64,000 bases of DNA from Cadophora sp. MPI-SDFR-AT-0126 (taxonomy: Eukaryota > Ascomycota > Leotiomycetes > Helotiales > Ploettnerulaceae): NCBI GenBank assembly GCA_020747065.1, contig JAGMVK010000012.1:1550001-1614000 (forward strand). Direction: 5' to 3'. Position numbers and translations under genes: made by a program. The notes under the pieces are model-generated. The model did no database searches, had not been told where the DNA came from, and saw nothing but the letters and a program-made list of their open reading frames with translations. The number at the start of each line of letters is the position of its first letter. Position 1 is the stretch's first letter. Of this stretch, positions 10,548 through 22,180 are shown piece by piece.

Positions 10548-13500
10548 CTAGACCGCACTATTAGTCTCAACCAGGACAATAGCCTGTCCCTTCCCGCTCC
10601 AAATTCCGAACCTCCGCTTGATCGCCTTCCAGCTCTCCACAAACGCGATATAGCATACCAGCGCACCAAACACCACGCCCCACTCCCAGCTGATACTCTT
10701 ATGCTTGAAGACCGTCTTATTCACCACAGGTATGTAAATCACCGGGAAAGTAATGACGAAACCGGCGACCACGGCCCAGAGTAGGAAGCGGTTATAGACG
10801 AGCGCTTTGAAGATCGAGAACGGGCCCTTGAAGCGCCGCGGATCGAGGTTGAACAAGCTGCGACCGAAATGCTTGACTTCCCACGCCGTAACCAAAAGAA
10901 GGAAACTCAGGACAGCAAAGACGGTCGCGCGGCCTTCGAATACCACGTCGCAGGTATCGTTCCAATCTTCGTTACAATCCGTGCCTAGCTTGCCGTTTCC
11001 GCCGCCGAAAACCACGATGATGAAGGACACGAGGCAGAGGATTCCGGCCCAGGTCCCGTAAAGCATCTTATCGGTGATGAGTTCCCAGGTGAAGACTCCG
11101 ACGCGGAGATCGCGTGGAGCCCGAATCATGATGTCGGCTTGGGCTTCTTCCATACCAAGGCCGAGGGCGAGGAAGGAGGAGGTTACCATGTTTACCCAGA
11201 GGATTTCGAGAGGGGAGAGGGGGAAGACGGAGTTGCCGTCGCCGTCTTTGAAGGCGAGGGCTATTAAGAGGAGGATGACTTGTGAGATGTTGGAGATGAG
11301 GAGATGCATTAAGAACTGGCATATATTAGTGGCGTTCATGTGAAAGGAGGGAGGGCATGATGCGTACCTTCTGGATGTTGTCAAACAGACGACGACCTTC
11401 TTCAACTGCTTTCACAATTGAAGCAAAGTTATCGTCTGTCAACACCATATCCGCTGCATCTTTCGCCACATCAGTACCATTGATACCCATTGCGATACCA
11501 ACATGTGCACGCTTCAAGGCTGGTGCATCATTGACTCCATCGCCCGTCATAACACAGAAAGCTTGGCGACGACTCAATGCATCGACCATTCTGACTTTTG
11601 TCGTGGGACTGCATCGGGCGAGGACAAGAGGAAGAGATGGCATTGCGTCAATCTCTTCGTCAGACAGTTTATCAAAGTCCTGAGCTCTCATGACGGAGTG
11701 CAAAGTTTGAGTCGAAGGGTCGAGGATCCCAACTTTTTGAGCAATGGCTGTAGCGGTGCTGAGATGATCGCCGGTAAGCATATGGACTACGATACCTGCG
11801 CCGTGACATTTCTTGACAGCGTCCAGAGTCTCGACACGAGGAGGATCATAAAGTCCTACAAGACCTTGAAGTTTGAGGCCCGACTCCATAAAAGTACGAT
11901 TATCGAGAGAATCCTCCTGCTTTTCTGAGACGGTCTTGGTGGCGATACAGAGAACTCGAAGTCCTTCGCTGGCAAGTTGTTCGAGGATAGGATTGAGAGC
12001 ATCTTCTTCCTCCTTAGTGATATCCAGGACTGGGAGAATGGATTCGCTTGCTCCCTTGGCGAAAACATCGATGTTTCCAGTCCGTACGTTCTTGAAAGCG
12101 ACGGACATTCTCTTGAGACTGGAATCGAATTGATGTTCGATAGCGGCGACCATGTTTCCGTCACGTAGTAGGGCTTCCTTCCCACGACCAAATCTCATAG
12201 CTAGAACTTGCAAGGCGATTTCGGTAGGGTCGCCGATGGCAGTCCAATCTCCAGGACTAGGGTTGAATGACTTCTCGTCGATGGAACCCTCATTGGAGGA
12301 ATTGGATCTGAAGACGGTAGCAAAATTACAAAGGGCCACTGCATCAAGGACGGGGCGCAGAAGTGCGACCTTGGATTGAGAAGTAAAGTCCAGCTTGTCA
12401 AGTGGTTGATCATTGATCGCAAGCTTTCCGTCATCAGGATCCAGGATGTTCGTAGCATCTTTGACGCTGAGCATCCCCAGCTCGGGGACCCAGACTTTGT
12501 GGGCAACCATTTTGCCCTGAGTTAAGGTTCCTGTTTTGTCGGAGCAGATATTCGTTACTCCTCCGATAGCCTCAAGGGCCGCCATGCGTCTGATGACAAC
12601 ATTTCCTCGAGCCATTGCTTTGACTCCGACGGCGATAGTGATGGTCATGACCGCGATCAAGGATTCCGGAATGACAGCAACTGCAACACAGATACCGTAT
12701 AGAACAACTTCATTGTGAAGCTCCCATTTGTTGGCCGAGAAGACGATGATAGCTAGGAGGATGGCGAGACCGAAGAGCAGGATCGCAAATTTGGAGAGCT
12801 TGACTTGCATTGGGGTGCCGACGAGTCCAAGAATACTTTTGAATCCACGACCGAGTTTCTGGAAGAAACGACCGATGGCAGTTGAGCTTGTCGATTTGGC
12901 ATCCTCACCTCGAAGGAGCGAGGCAACGCTTCCAACTTGCGTCTTCATTCCAGTAGCGACGACAACACCCGTGGCACGGCCTCGAGTAACAGTCGTTGCT
13001 GAGTAAACCATGTTGATGCGGTCTCCGATGGAGGTATCACTCCCTCCATTGAGGATGCTGTCTGCATGTTTCGATGCGGGAAGTGACTCTCCAGTGAGCA
13101 GAGCCTCATCGATTTCCAAGTTGGCGCTCTCAAGTAGGCGAAGATCTGCAGGGACGACAACACCAGTAGCGAGCTTTACAATGTCACCGACGACAAGTGT
13201 GTCGGCTTTGACGATCTCGATCTTGCCATTTCTGATGACTTGCGAGGAAGGTGCAGCAAGACTGAGCAGCGATTGCATTGTCTTCTCGGCACGAAAGTCT
13301 TGGACGAATCTGAGTAGTGTTAGTCTAGATCATGAGGCGAGAGGGGAGTGGTGGCGAACCCAAGAACAATGTTCAGAACGATGACAGCTGTGATGACGGC
13401 ACCTTCGATGAAATCTAGAGTGCCATATGAGAGAGCCATGGCGATGACTAGAACCTTGAGTTGACAGTTAGGACCAGTGCCTCCACATAATCTTAGAACC

Positions 13501-14022
13501 CACAATCGTCAAGCTGTTGGAGACCTGTCTGAGTAAGACTTCTCCAATAGACACTTTGCCGGAACCATCGATTTTGTTTGGGCCATCCCGTTCAAGACGA
13601 GATACAGCCTCAGGAGAAGAAAGTCCATGTCTATTTGGTCAGTTGAAAGCTCAAATATCGTAAAGTAGAATGTAAAGTTTCGGAGGCGTAGATAGTTGAG
13701 GTACGTACTGTGGGTCGACTCCTAAGTGGGCAGCAACAGCATTCCCATCAGACACATGTGCAATGTCTGGATTTCCATCCCACGCCTCAAGGGTCGTGAG
13801 AGAGCCATCTTTGCTTCCGATATCAATAACGCTGTTTGCAGCAGTATCGTCATCCTGAAGCACCGAGACGGGCAGCGGTTTTTCTCTTTGTGGTTGTTTT
13901 TCTAGGGTGGGGCTTGGCAGTCGTATAGGAGGCTCGTCAGGGTCCTGACCTTCCTGAGCTTCGATGGCGACAGGCTGGGCGTGGCTGTGGCCATCGATGG
14001 GAGCCGTGAGAGTAATAACCAT
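10548..14022 (-). CDS. ena1: ENA-type Na+/K+ efflux P-type ATPase (type IID)
   Basis: Five exons: 14022-13709, 13630-13504, 13454-13360, 13309-11368 and 11315-10548; total 1081 residues (yeast Ena1 is 1091). It exports Na+ or K+ at the plasma membrane during salt or alkaline stress. Seen: actuator-domain LTGES around residues 250-254, a PESL segment in TM4, the phosphorylation motif DKTGTLT with Asp about 436, the hinge TGDGVNDAPAL, and a C-terminal membrane domain ending in a short basic tail. The N-terminal ~90 residues are Pro/Asp-rich and longer than in yeast. One intron starts with GTTCGC, an unusual donor, but the frame and the VLGFVQDFRAEKTM family sequence demand it. Type IID rather than a Ca2+ pump is judged from the overall sequence. 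Confidence 0.9.
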
Positions 14023-15586
14023 TCGTTTGGGTGAGGGATATTCGGGGTGTGGAAGTTGCCTTTAGGCTCTGGTAGTTGTATGGATTGGGGTTGATGGAGG
14101 GGGTGGATGGAAGAGGGGAAGAGGGGAAAGCAAGAAGCTATGAAAGAAAGATCAAACCACCTTCATCCCACTCACATAGCGGTGGGGTACTTGTATCCTT
14201 TTGCATTCTCCGCGTGTAGGAGGACAGGAGGGGTATTGCACGGAATACAGCAGCAGATGCGCGTCAGTCCCCGCTTTGCCATGGGAGGCAGAGGCGTGTG
14301 AGTGGAACACCAAGCGATGTAGGTCTTGCTGAGCCATGGCATACAATTGGCCATACACTTGGCACCGAATGATGATGGTGATAAGAGGAAGGTCGGGTTA
14401 TGTAATGTGACCTGAACCTGCCACACGCAGGCGGGAGATGCTGGCGATGAGTGGGTGGAGAGTTGTCTGACTGGCTGGAATGCCCATCAACTTGGCGTGG
14501 GAGAGGATGCTGTGCGATCGTTGGCTTGTGATATGTAGCCAAGCGTCGACAAGTGACTTGGCAGCCGGAAAACGAGGCGCAGTTTGCATATCACGTGGCT
14601 TGGTATTCCAACTTCGAGAAGTGTTGGGAATGGCCAGATGGTTAGAGAGAGGCAAAGAAAGAAATGCGTGGGGAATAACAAGACACAGTTTGTCTACATC
14701 ATCGGCACTTAGCATCAAAATTGATCGGCTGTGATGATTGTGGCGATTACTGAAGTTGAAGACATCTTGAATCACATGATGGTACAAACACTTAAAGCTT
14801 TTCAAAGCTTCTGATGATGGAAAGTCTCCAGAAGTGGGGGAGAGTCCAAGTGCCATGGAATGCCATGTATTGGCATTTTAACATCAAGGCAAATCCAGCT
14901 GGCAATACCTGCATCTCCGTTCCGGCAAGTTCATGACTGGAGTACCCCTCATCTTGGAATATTGGTGACGATTGGACTCCACATCGGACATCTTGAAGTA
15001 ATCCAATCCGAATCCTTGGAAGAATGTTAAACTGTGCAACTAAATAGCAGGTAGATGCTGCGGAAGGCGGAATTAGAAGGCCTTGTCAAGCAAACAACAT
15101 ACATATGGCAGGATGATGAGGTTCGCTAGCACATTATGGGAATTGAAGAGTACATAGACACTGAGAACCCGAAATTCAATCTCAATATTGGTAATGACGT
15201 GGGTGTGTTTGTCGGCTTTTTGTTTGCTTTGTTCGCGAACAAAGACTAGCCGCTGAGCCAAGTCAAGATGGAGTGCTTTTTGTGCAGCTAGCCGATGAAA
15301 CGAGCGAGATCGATCTTTTTATCATTTTTCTGTGGTACAGAGAGCGTTACAATGGACTAACTTGCTCCGAATTAAATCTTATTCCGCACTTGATGGTTTG
15401 GATGTTATTGCATTGTTGCACTGACCAGTGACTTAGCGAGGAAAGCTCCACACAAAATCAACAATGAGCTGGCTACAGACAGCCTTGTGATATGCAGGTT
15501 ATTTATGCCACTTTGCAGCACACAAAACACCGACGAAGAAGCCTGAGAGGCATTCTTGTAGACGTATCTTCATAATCGCCATCTCC
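14023..15586. other. large upstream region of the ATPase, no gene seen
   Basis: About 1.56 kb. The first ~400 bp upstream of the ATPase ATG are purine-rich on the plus strand (CT-rich in gene sense), a common fungal leader. A 152-codon minus-strand frame at 14398-14856 has no recognisable domain or good coding character, and I do not call it. Confidence 0.45.
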
Positions 15587-17515
15587 CTAACCAAGCTTGA
15601 TACTCTTGACAATCCCCGTCTTGATACCCGTCTTCTCGCCTCCATACCCACCCCTCTCCTCTCCTCCCTTATAAACCGCCCTCGTACTAGCCAACTTCTT
15701 CTTCTTCTCCTCATACTTCTTCCTCTTCTTGACTCTCGGGTTTCTCACATCCTTCTTGCGCTTCGGCGCCAGCCCCTTATTCTTCTCAATCACATACCCA
15801 ATCGCCCTCTTGCCATCCTCATCAACCTCACCCTCAACGATACGGACAAGACCGCCTTCAACATTAGCCTGCTTGATAGCAGCCATCTTCGCCTCCTTAC
15901 CGAGCTTCTTGTCCTTGGATACCTTGGCCACCATATCGTAGTACTCGTCCTCGTCACCGCGGACCTTTTCAGCAAGATTGTCTTCTCCGCTATCGCTTTC
16001 CCCACCGAGATCTGCGCCCGCCCCAGCTCCTCCACGACCATACTCATCGAGCTTCTTGCCGCGCTTTTCAGCTTCGGCGTTAAGTCTGGCCTGGCGATCG
16101 CGCAGACGTTCTCGGTGTGGTAGATCCGCGTCACCGCCTGCGTCGCGGCCGGCACCTGCGCGCTTGTTCGCTTTCTGGGTGATCTGCGAAGTGTAGAAGC
16201 GCAGACTCTTCTTCCTAGCAGCTTTCTCCTCTGCCGACTTCGCATCCATGGTTTCTTCCTCGCCGAAATCTGAATCGTCGTCTGCAATGACCGGGGCCTT
16301 GGATTTCTTGCTTGTTTTGCGTGATTTGGGGAGAAGAGAGGAGAGGTCTGCCAGTTCATCGGCGGCAGCCTCGAGGCGCTGGGTGCGGAGGGATGAGGCT
16401 TCTTCGATGGCCGAGAGACGTGCGAGTTCCTTTCTGCTCTTTTTCGAGGGGCGGTCTTCTTTGTGATTCGTAATTGGTGCTTCGATTTCTTGGGTCGAGT
16501 CGGCTTCTGAGTCCTCTTCGGCAGGCTCTGGAGCTTTTAGTGATTTGACCTTGACCCATAACTCTCTGCACTGGAGCAAGCTATCCATAACAGCATGGTC
16601 TCGTAGTTCCGCTGCATCGAGTGTCTTTGCCTCTGTACTGCTGCCCTTCGCAGGCGATGTGAGAATTGCAAAGTACATGGTCAAAGCAGCTAAATATGCC
16701 GTCAACGCCCTAGCTTTGACAAACGTGTGTGAAGGCGTCAACGACTTCTTCGACCCCTCCGCGGTAGCCTGTTGTTGCAGATCCAGTAGTACCGGTTGCA
16801 GCTGTAAGAATTCATTCGCAAGGAATTCAAACTCCGGATACCGCGTTTGCAGAATCCTCAGTCGCTCCTGTGGTCCCATTTCTGGCGTAATCTCGACATC
16901 CTTCAGCACCTCCGTAACGACATCTCCCTCCCCATCTTCCTCACCAGCATCTAGCCATTCGATCTCATCGAACCCAAAATCCGCTTCGGACATCTTCTGC
17001 AATTTCTTCTGCTGTAATCGCCTTGCCTCCGCCTCCTCTTCCAAAGCATCTGCCTCCGTTTGGATCTCGTCATTATTGTAGTAATCTTTTCTCGATGTGC
17101 CCCAGCCTTCTTCTTCCTCCTCTTCCTCCTGCTGCTGTTCCTCGTCGTCGGAAAAATCATCTTTCGCGGATTTACGGCTTTTCTGGGGCTCTTCGACGTC
17201 TCCATCGTCGTCGCTTTCGGAGGAATAGCCTAGGACTTCTTCATCTGAAGGTTCGAGCCCGGCATCTGGTCCGCATTAGTACACGCAATTCCAAAAATTC
17301 AAGATACCAATACCTTCTTCCTGCCACTTCCTCCTCCTTTTCGCATCCGGGCCTTCGTCTAGCAAGACTTTGTCGCGATTGATGTGGAATTCATCCTCAG
17401 AGTCTGCGACATCTTCATAGGTTGTGATTGGACCCATTTTCCCACCTTTAGACTCGAACCCATTCTCTTCCTTTTTGCCTTCGAATCTGCCGGATGCTTT
17501 CCTCTTTTTCGCCAT
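15587..17515 (-). CDS. sas10: Sas10/Utp3 family protein, SSU processome component
   Basis: Two exons: 17515-17314 and 17265-15587 (donor GTATTG, TACTAATGCGG branch region, acceptor CCAG); 626 residues. Utp3/Sas10 acts in the nucleolus in 18S rRNA maturation. Seen: a basic MAKKRK start, long acidic runs (DSEDE; EEEEEEEGWG), the central Sas10/Utp3/C1D helical domain (about residues 190-330, from RLRILQTRYPEF), and the basic C-terminal Sas10 domain beginning with RKSLRFYTSQI and ending in KKRKKYEEKKKK. The ATG at 17515 is preferred over a longer frame that would add a non-family leader. Confidence 0.92.
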
Positions 17516-18185
17516 GTTTGCGGTTTTTGAGGGGGAGAGAAGTGTTTGAGTTGATCCAGTAGCTGGATGTGAGAGGTAAGATGCGATATCGAAAAATTTC
17601 AATTATCTTATCTTAGCTCCGTATCGGAAATACTTCGGGATAACCTTGATTGACTGACGAACATCCTCTGCGATTTCTTCTAGTCGTCTAACCTACAACA
17701 CCCACTTTATCTATTTGATTGCATGTTATTGCTTGGCGTACAAAACTTAAAGATTAGTCTCAGCACAAACATCTACTCTTGATCCTGAATGGAGGCAAGA
17801 ACAATAACAGTAACCTGAGATTCATCCTCGCATAACTGATGACCGAAGCTAACCTGTACAAGGTCAACATTTCGCACACTGAAGCACACTTGCGAACTGT
17901 CGTTATTTGAGACCAATGTCGAGGTTTAGAAAAGCCAAGATGTAGAATTAATATCCCTGCTCCGTCGCATTCGCATTCTCTTTTGGTCAAGCGAGGTGGC
18001 ATAAACATCAGCGCTAGCCAAAGGAACAATTATCAGGTCATGAGGTAACCCGGAGATGCCTCACTCTAGGTAGGGAATAAGTATAAATGTCGTCTCCTCA
18101 TTTTTGTTTCTAGTACTTCAGATTTCACATCATTTCCAATCCTAGTTTCTCATTTCTCCAAAAGTCTAAAAATCCACTCCTCGTA
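17516..18185. other. divergent intergenic region with a TATA-like box
   Basis: Head-to-head promoter region between Sas10 and the GNAT gene. TATAAAT at 18082-18088 lies about 98 bp before the acetyltransferase ATG, followed by a CT-rich leader. No other gene seen. Confidence 0.45.
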
Positions 18186-19210
18186 ATGCCACCCTTCACA
18201 CTCCTCCCTGGCACACCCTCCGACCTAGACGAAATGGTCCTGGTCTGGATTAAAGCCATGGACCGCGATCCATATTGGAAGACATGGATGGGAGCCATGA
18301 CAGACTCTCAAATCTTTGAGTGGTTGAGGGGGAATCTGAGGTATAGGATTGTGACAGGTGTTGAGTTAGGAGTGATGCAAACGTGGAAGATGGTTGATGA
18401 GACTAATGGGTGAGTGTGGAGAAAACAGGGGACATATGATGAGGGGAAAGTTTGAGGGGATGTTTCGAGGAAAATGGCTAATCCAGTTGTAGAAAGATTG
18501 TTGCTTGGGCTGGACTATCGCTTCCTTGGCCGGAGAACCTTACTGACGAGGAGCGGGCGTCTTTGACCTCGAGTTGGCTGCCGTCGGAGGTATGATGCTT
18601 GTCATCATGTATCTCTCTCTCAATCTGGGATTGAGAAGTTCTGCAGAACTTTCCTGAGCGAGATCTCGACATTCATGTTCCACTCTTTTGAGATGTCATA
18701 CTAACATCAACAAATGCATAGGGAGGCAACAAGTCGAGCCGAGACTGGTATGTCGACAATGTATCTCCTATGGTAGGAGCTGGCGGATACGATCGATCAA
18801 AGCATTGCCGTAAGTCGAACTTGGATTTCCAATTTTCCAAACGCAGCACCTCTCCTACCCCCAATCCAGCACCAGCTAACACCCCTTTTTCCCCACCTCC
18901 AGTCCGACAAGGCAGCATGGTCCTCCCCACCTACCAACGCCAAGGCCTCATGACCGTCCTAAGCGAAAAATGCAACTCCATCGCCGACGCCTACGGCGTA
19001 CCAACTTACGCCAATGCACGTCCCGGTGCAGCTCGCATGTTTTACAACCAGGGCTTTGAGGTGTGTTCCGTGAGAGATGCGGAGTTGGGTCAGTTTGATG
19101 AAGGGTTACGTGGGAAAGGCGAGCTGGCGAATGGGGAGACGAGATTTTGGGCGATGAGGAGGGAGGTGGGGGCGAAGGGGGAGAGGAGGATTTTGAAGTG
19201 GGAGATTTGA
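18186..19210 (+). CDS. GNAT-family N-acetyltransferase
   Basis: Four exons: 18186-18409, 18493-18589, 18722-18809 and 18903-19210; joined 238 residues, frame kept at every junction. GNAT enzymes transfer acetyl from acetyl-CoA to amines. Seen: the N-terminal helix and MDRDPYWKTWMG segment typical of fungal GNAT paralogues, a WAGLSLPWP strand, and the acetyl-CoA loop (motif A) in LPTYQRQGLM, which fits the R/QxxGxG/A pattern in weakened form (Q-R-Q-G-L-M). A second GNAT motif follows (YANARPGAARMFYNQGFEV, motif B region). Substrate unknown. The third intron could instead start at GTAGGA just after the SPM codons; I chose GTAAGT as the stronger donor. Confidence 0.75.
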
Positions 19211-19548
19211 GGGGGGGGTTGGGAAGGGTATGGGAGTGAAATAGAGATGCTACTTGGAAATTAGCTTCAGGGGACTTCCTATGAGGATTGCGTCTGGGGG
19301 TACACTGGAATTACGTTTGGAATAAATTTTTCAAAGTTTAGTAAAATGATCTGAGAAACCTACTTCTGGATGATCTACGCCCAAGTGTCAAACTATCTCA
19401 AAGCGAACACGATATCCAGCAGCCGATGTGTACGCACAAAAGTACCCGAATATATGCATGGCATGTGCACTGCAGGTGAGACTCTCGAAAGATGCTTGCA
19501 AGTCCGTCCATCGTTTATGATAAGATCTGATCTGCGAGAGCCAGGTGC
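19211..19548. other. intergenic, no gene seen
   Basis: Short convergent 3' region beginning with a G-rich run just after the GNAT stop codon. Confidence 0.5.
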
Positions 19549-21468
19549 CTAGCAATGGAAGCTTCTATAATTGGATTCGAAGGCCCTCTGTCTGTATGCG
19601 GCAATGATAGCGAAAGGTACCAATTGCCTAGCGACTTGATCGGTAACCTCCCCTAAACTTTGAGTCGCATTGTACTCCGCCGGTCGAATACACATGTCAA
19701 GTCTCTGTCTTCCATAGCCGAACGACGCAGTACGCATGACTTCTTGTGAATGCGGCTTGCTAGTCCATTCCCAGGGAATCAGGTCGAACCTCTTCTTATC
19801 AGTGACATCAAAAACCCTCAGAAAGGGCTCGAGATTACAATTGTCGATGAAGCCCCAGAGATCAATGATGACTAGGTTCAAGTCATCGATGAGCACCGAT
19901 TGGTGAGCTGAATCGACAGCAGAGAAGTTGCCTCTGCGAAGGGATGTGGCCTGTGGCTCCTCTAGGATAGGCTTCATTTGGAAGGTGCCGAAACCAGAGT
20001 CTTGTCGAGAGCCATAAGCAAGCCATCTATTGGCAGTATCTTCCTTGTCAAGATTCAGTATCCGGTATTGGTGATTAGGAATGTCGACGTCGACAGCGTA
20101 GATAGTTTCATATCCAACGTAACTAAGTCGGTGGAAGTATTGGAAGCTATCGTCACTGATATTACTCGTAGGTGCAACCCGAGCCGATAAGTAATACTCA
20201 TCGTCGGTGGATTCCGGTGTGCCGAGTTCTCTGACCACAAATCGGGTTGCTGGCCTGCCCGCAAGGCGCCCCCAAGCTGATCATTTATAATTAGCAAAAG
20301 TCTCACTTCTCAGGGTGTTCGTAATTACCTCCATCCATGGAAGCTCTCACGTTGAGGCCGCTACAAGAGTCCTTCATTTGACGGTACCAAGCGATTTCAG
20401 GTCCACCAAAAATTCTTTGAAGTATTAGAATGATTTTTTCGTTTGTGTATATGAGGGAAAGAGCCTTACCCTAGTGGAACTAGAGTGAACAGCCCAACGA
20501 AGAATGTCCACATGAAAAGAGCGCCGAAAGTCCTTTCCCTCTTCCTGTTACTTGAATTCAGGTTCAAGGCAGCAGCAAGGAAGGCCCCCGTCTCTCCACC
20601 CAGATTGATTATCATAATAGCAATCCCCACTAGGGCCAACAATCCTGGTATAATCAGAATGAATGTTTCCAATCGTCCCTCAAAATTTGGATACTCATAA
20701 GGCATGGTCCACCAGCGGATGTGATAATACAAGAATGCGCCGAGCGCACCGTATACCACAGCCATACCAAACCAGAGAGCGACCAATTTCCGGACAGTCC
20801 CTTTGCTTCGCTGAGAGACTCGCCCACAAAGTCTATCCCAAGCAGTTGGAGGTCTTGGAGGGCTGATCGGTCCTCGTGGACATTCGGCATTGCAGGGGTA
20901 CTTGCACGGTCCTGGATGACAGTTCTCGACACAAAATCTGTTCATATCATGTGCGCATTTTCCGAAACTTGCGCAGATATTCCCACAAGAATTTGGGTTG
21001 CCCATCGGATTGAGGAGATGCTCCTGTCTGCCGCACCAACAGTATGGTCCACGTATTGCTGTTTGTGGAGCAGAGCACGTTGGGCATTTCCAGGCTGGCA
21101 TACCAAGCCAGGGAAAGGAATGATTATGGGTACTCTCAACCTCCCAGGACTTTGCGCAGTTGTAGTGGTACACGTTGTAGCATTGCTTGCAGTGCCAGAT
21201 ATTGAACATGGCACCAGCTCCTAAAGCGACGGGATCGGTACATATCGAACAGATGGAGCTACGAAATAGGATGGTTAGTAGTCACTTGCAAAACAGTGTC
21301 GGTTTCATAGCGGATCACCTACACTCCGGCAGTGATATCTGCGATTATCTGCTGAGAGCGAGCAGATTGGGTACGCGAAGCGTTGCGATTCTCGAGCTCC
21401 TGTCCAGCTTCCTCATTGGCATGAAAATGGGAGGAGAAATATTCAGAGATGATTGCAGGGAGCGGCAT
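19549..21468 (-). CDS. RING / NF-X1-like zinc-finger membrane protein (582 aa)
   Basis: Four exons: 21468-21323, 21258-20470, 20414-20329 and 20276-19549, all in frame. An N-terminal RING-like cluster starts at residue 52 (SICSICTDP, then WHCKQCYNVYHYNCAKSW and WKCPTC). Cys-rich NF-X1-type repeats follow (CWCG, CGNICASFGKCAHD, CHPGPC). Three hydrophobic helices lie near 207-228, 246-268 and 292-311. The remaining ~270 residues form a separate domain of unknown type. NF-X1 proteins are usually nuclear; the fusion to membrane helices suggests a membrane-anchored E3 ligase, which is inference. Without the first exon the RING loses its first Cys pair, which supports this start. Confidence 0.75.
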
Positions 21469-22180
21469 GATTGTTGGTTGCTGGTGACTATGGAAAATGC
21501 TTCCACTGTGCGAGCTTGCATAGATTTAGACCTCGCAACACCCTTGAAGGCGGGGGGTTGTCGAGGAGATTTTCGTCCGGTGATGACTGTATGGGCTTCG
21601 AAGAGTGGTTGTGGGAAGGTTTTATTCAGGACATCATATTCTTGGAGCTAATGATAGGACGGACGTAATGTGGGTGTAGGTCAACGATAGGTGTTCCATA
21701 GTGCACATTGATACACCAAGAACTTGCATCTAACGATGACACCGAGCACACTAAAAGCCAGCTGGAGAACCAGACCCCGATACGTCTGTCACGATTATCG
21801 ACGCCGGTGCCTTCGAATGAATCCTTCAATGCCGATTTTGGTACTTTCCACATCGTGGGTAGACTGGAACGGGTCGAGCAGAGCTAGCGTGTCGACGGAC
21901 AAACAGCTAGGGATGTCCCGGATTTGACCCCACAGCTCGGGCGATAAGTTAACCAGATCGAAGTGCACCAAAACTTAATGCGAGATCCAAGATACATGGG
22001 TACCATGAGGGAATTTGACGTAGAAGCAAGCCAATGGTTAGAAGTGGACGATTTCGAGCCGACCTAGCATATCCGTCCATGATCAAGGTTGGACGCGGCC
22101 TGGAATCTATCAGCCACCGCTGATATAGACTCGCATTGGCTGTATTGGTAAGGCAAGACTTCGTCATGGAAAGATCATGA
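21469..22180. other. intergenic, no gene seen
   Basis: Upstream region of the RING protein and 3' flank of the Zn2Cys6 gene. Open frames on both strands are short and featureless. Confidence 0.45.

Noticed and set aside
14398..14856. 152-codon minus-strand frame upstream of the cation ATPase
   Set aside because: Low-quality composition and no motif; more likely promoter or leader sequence.
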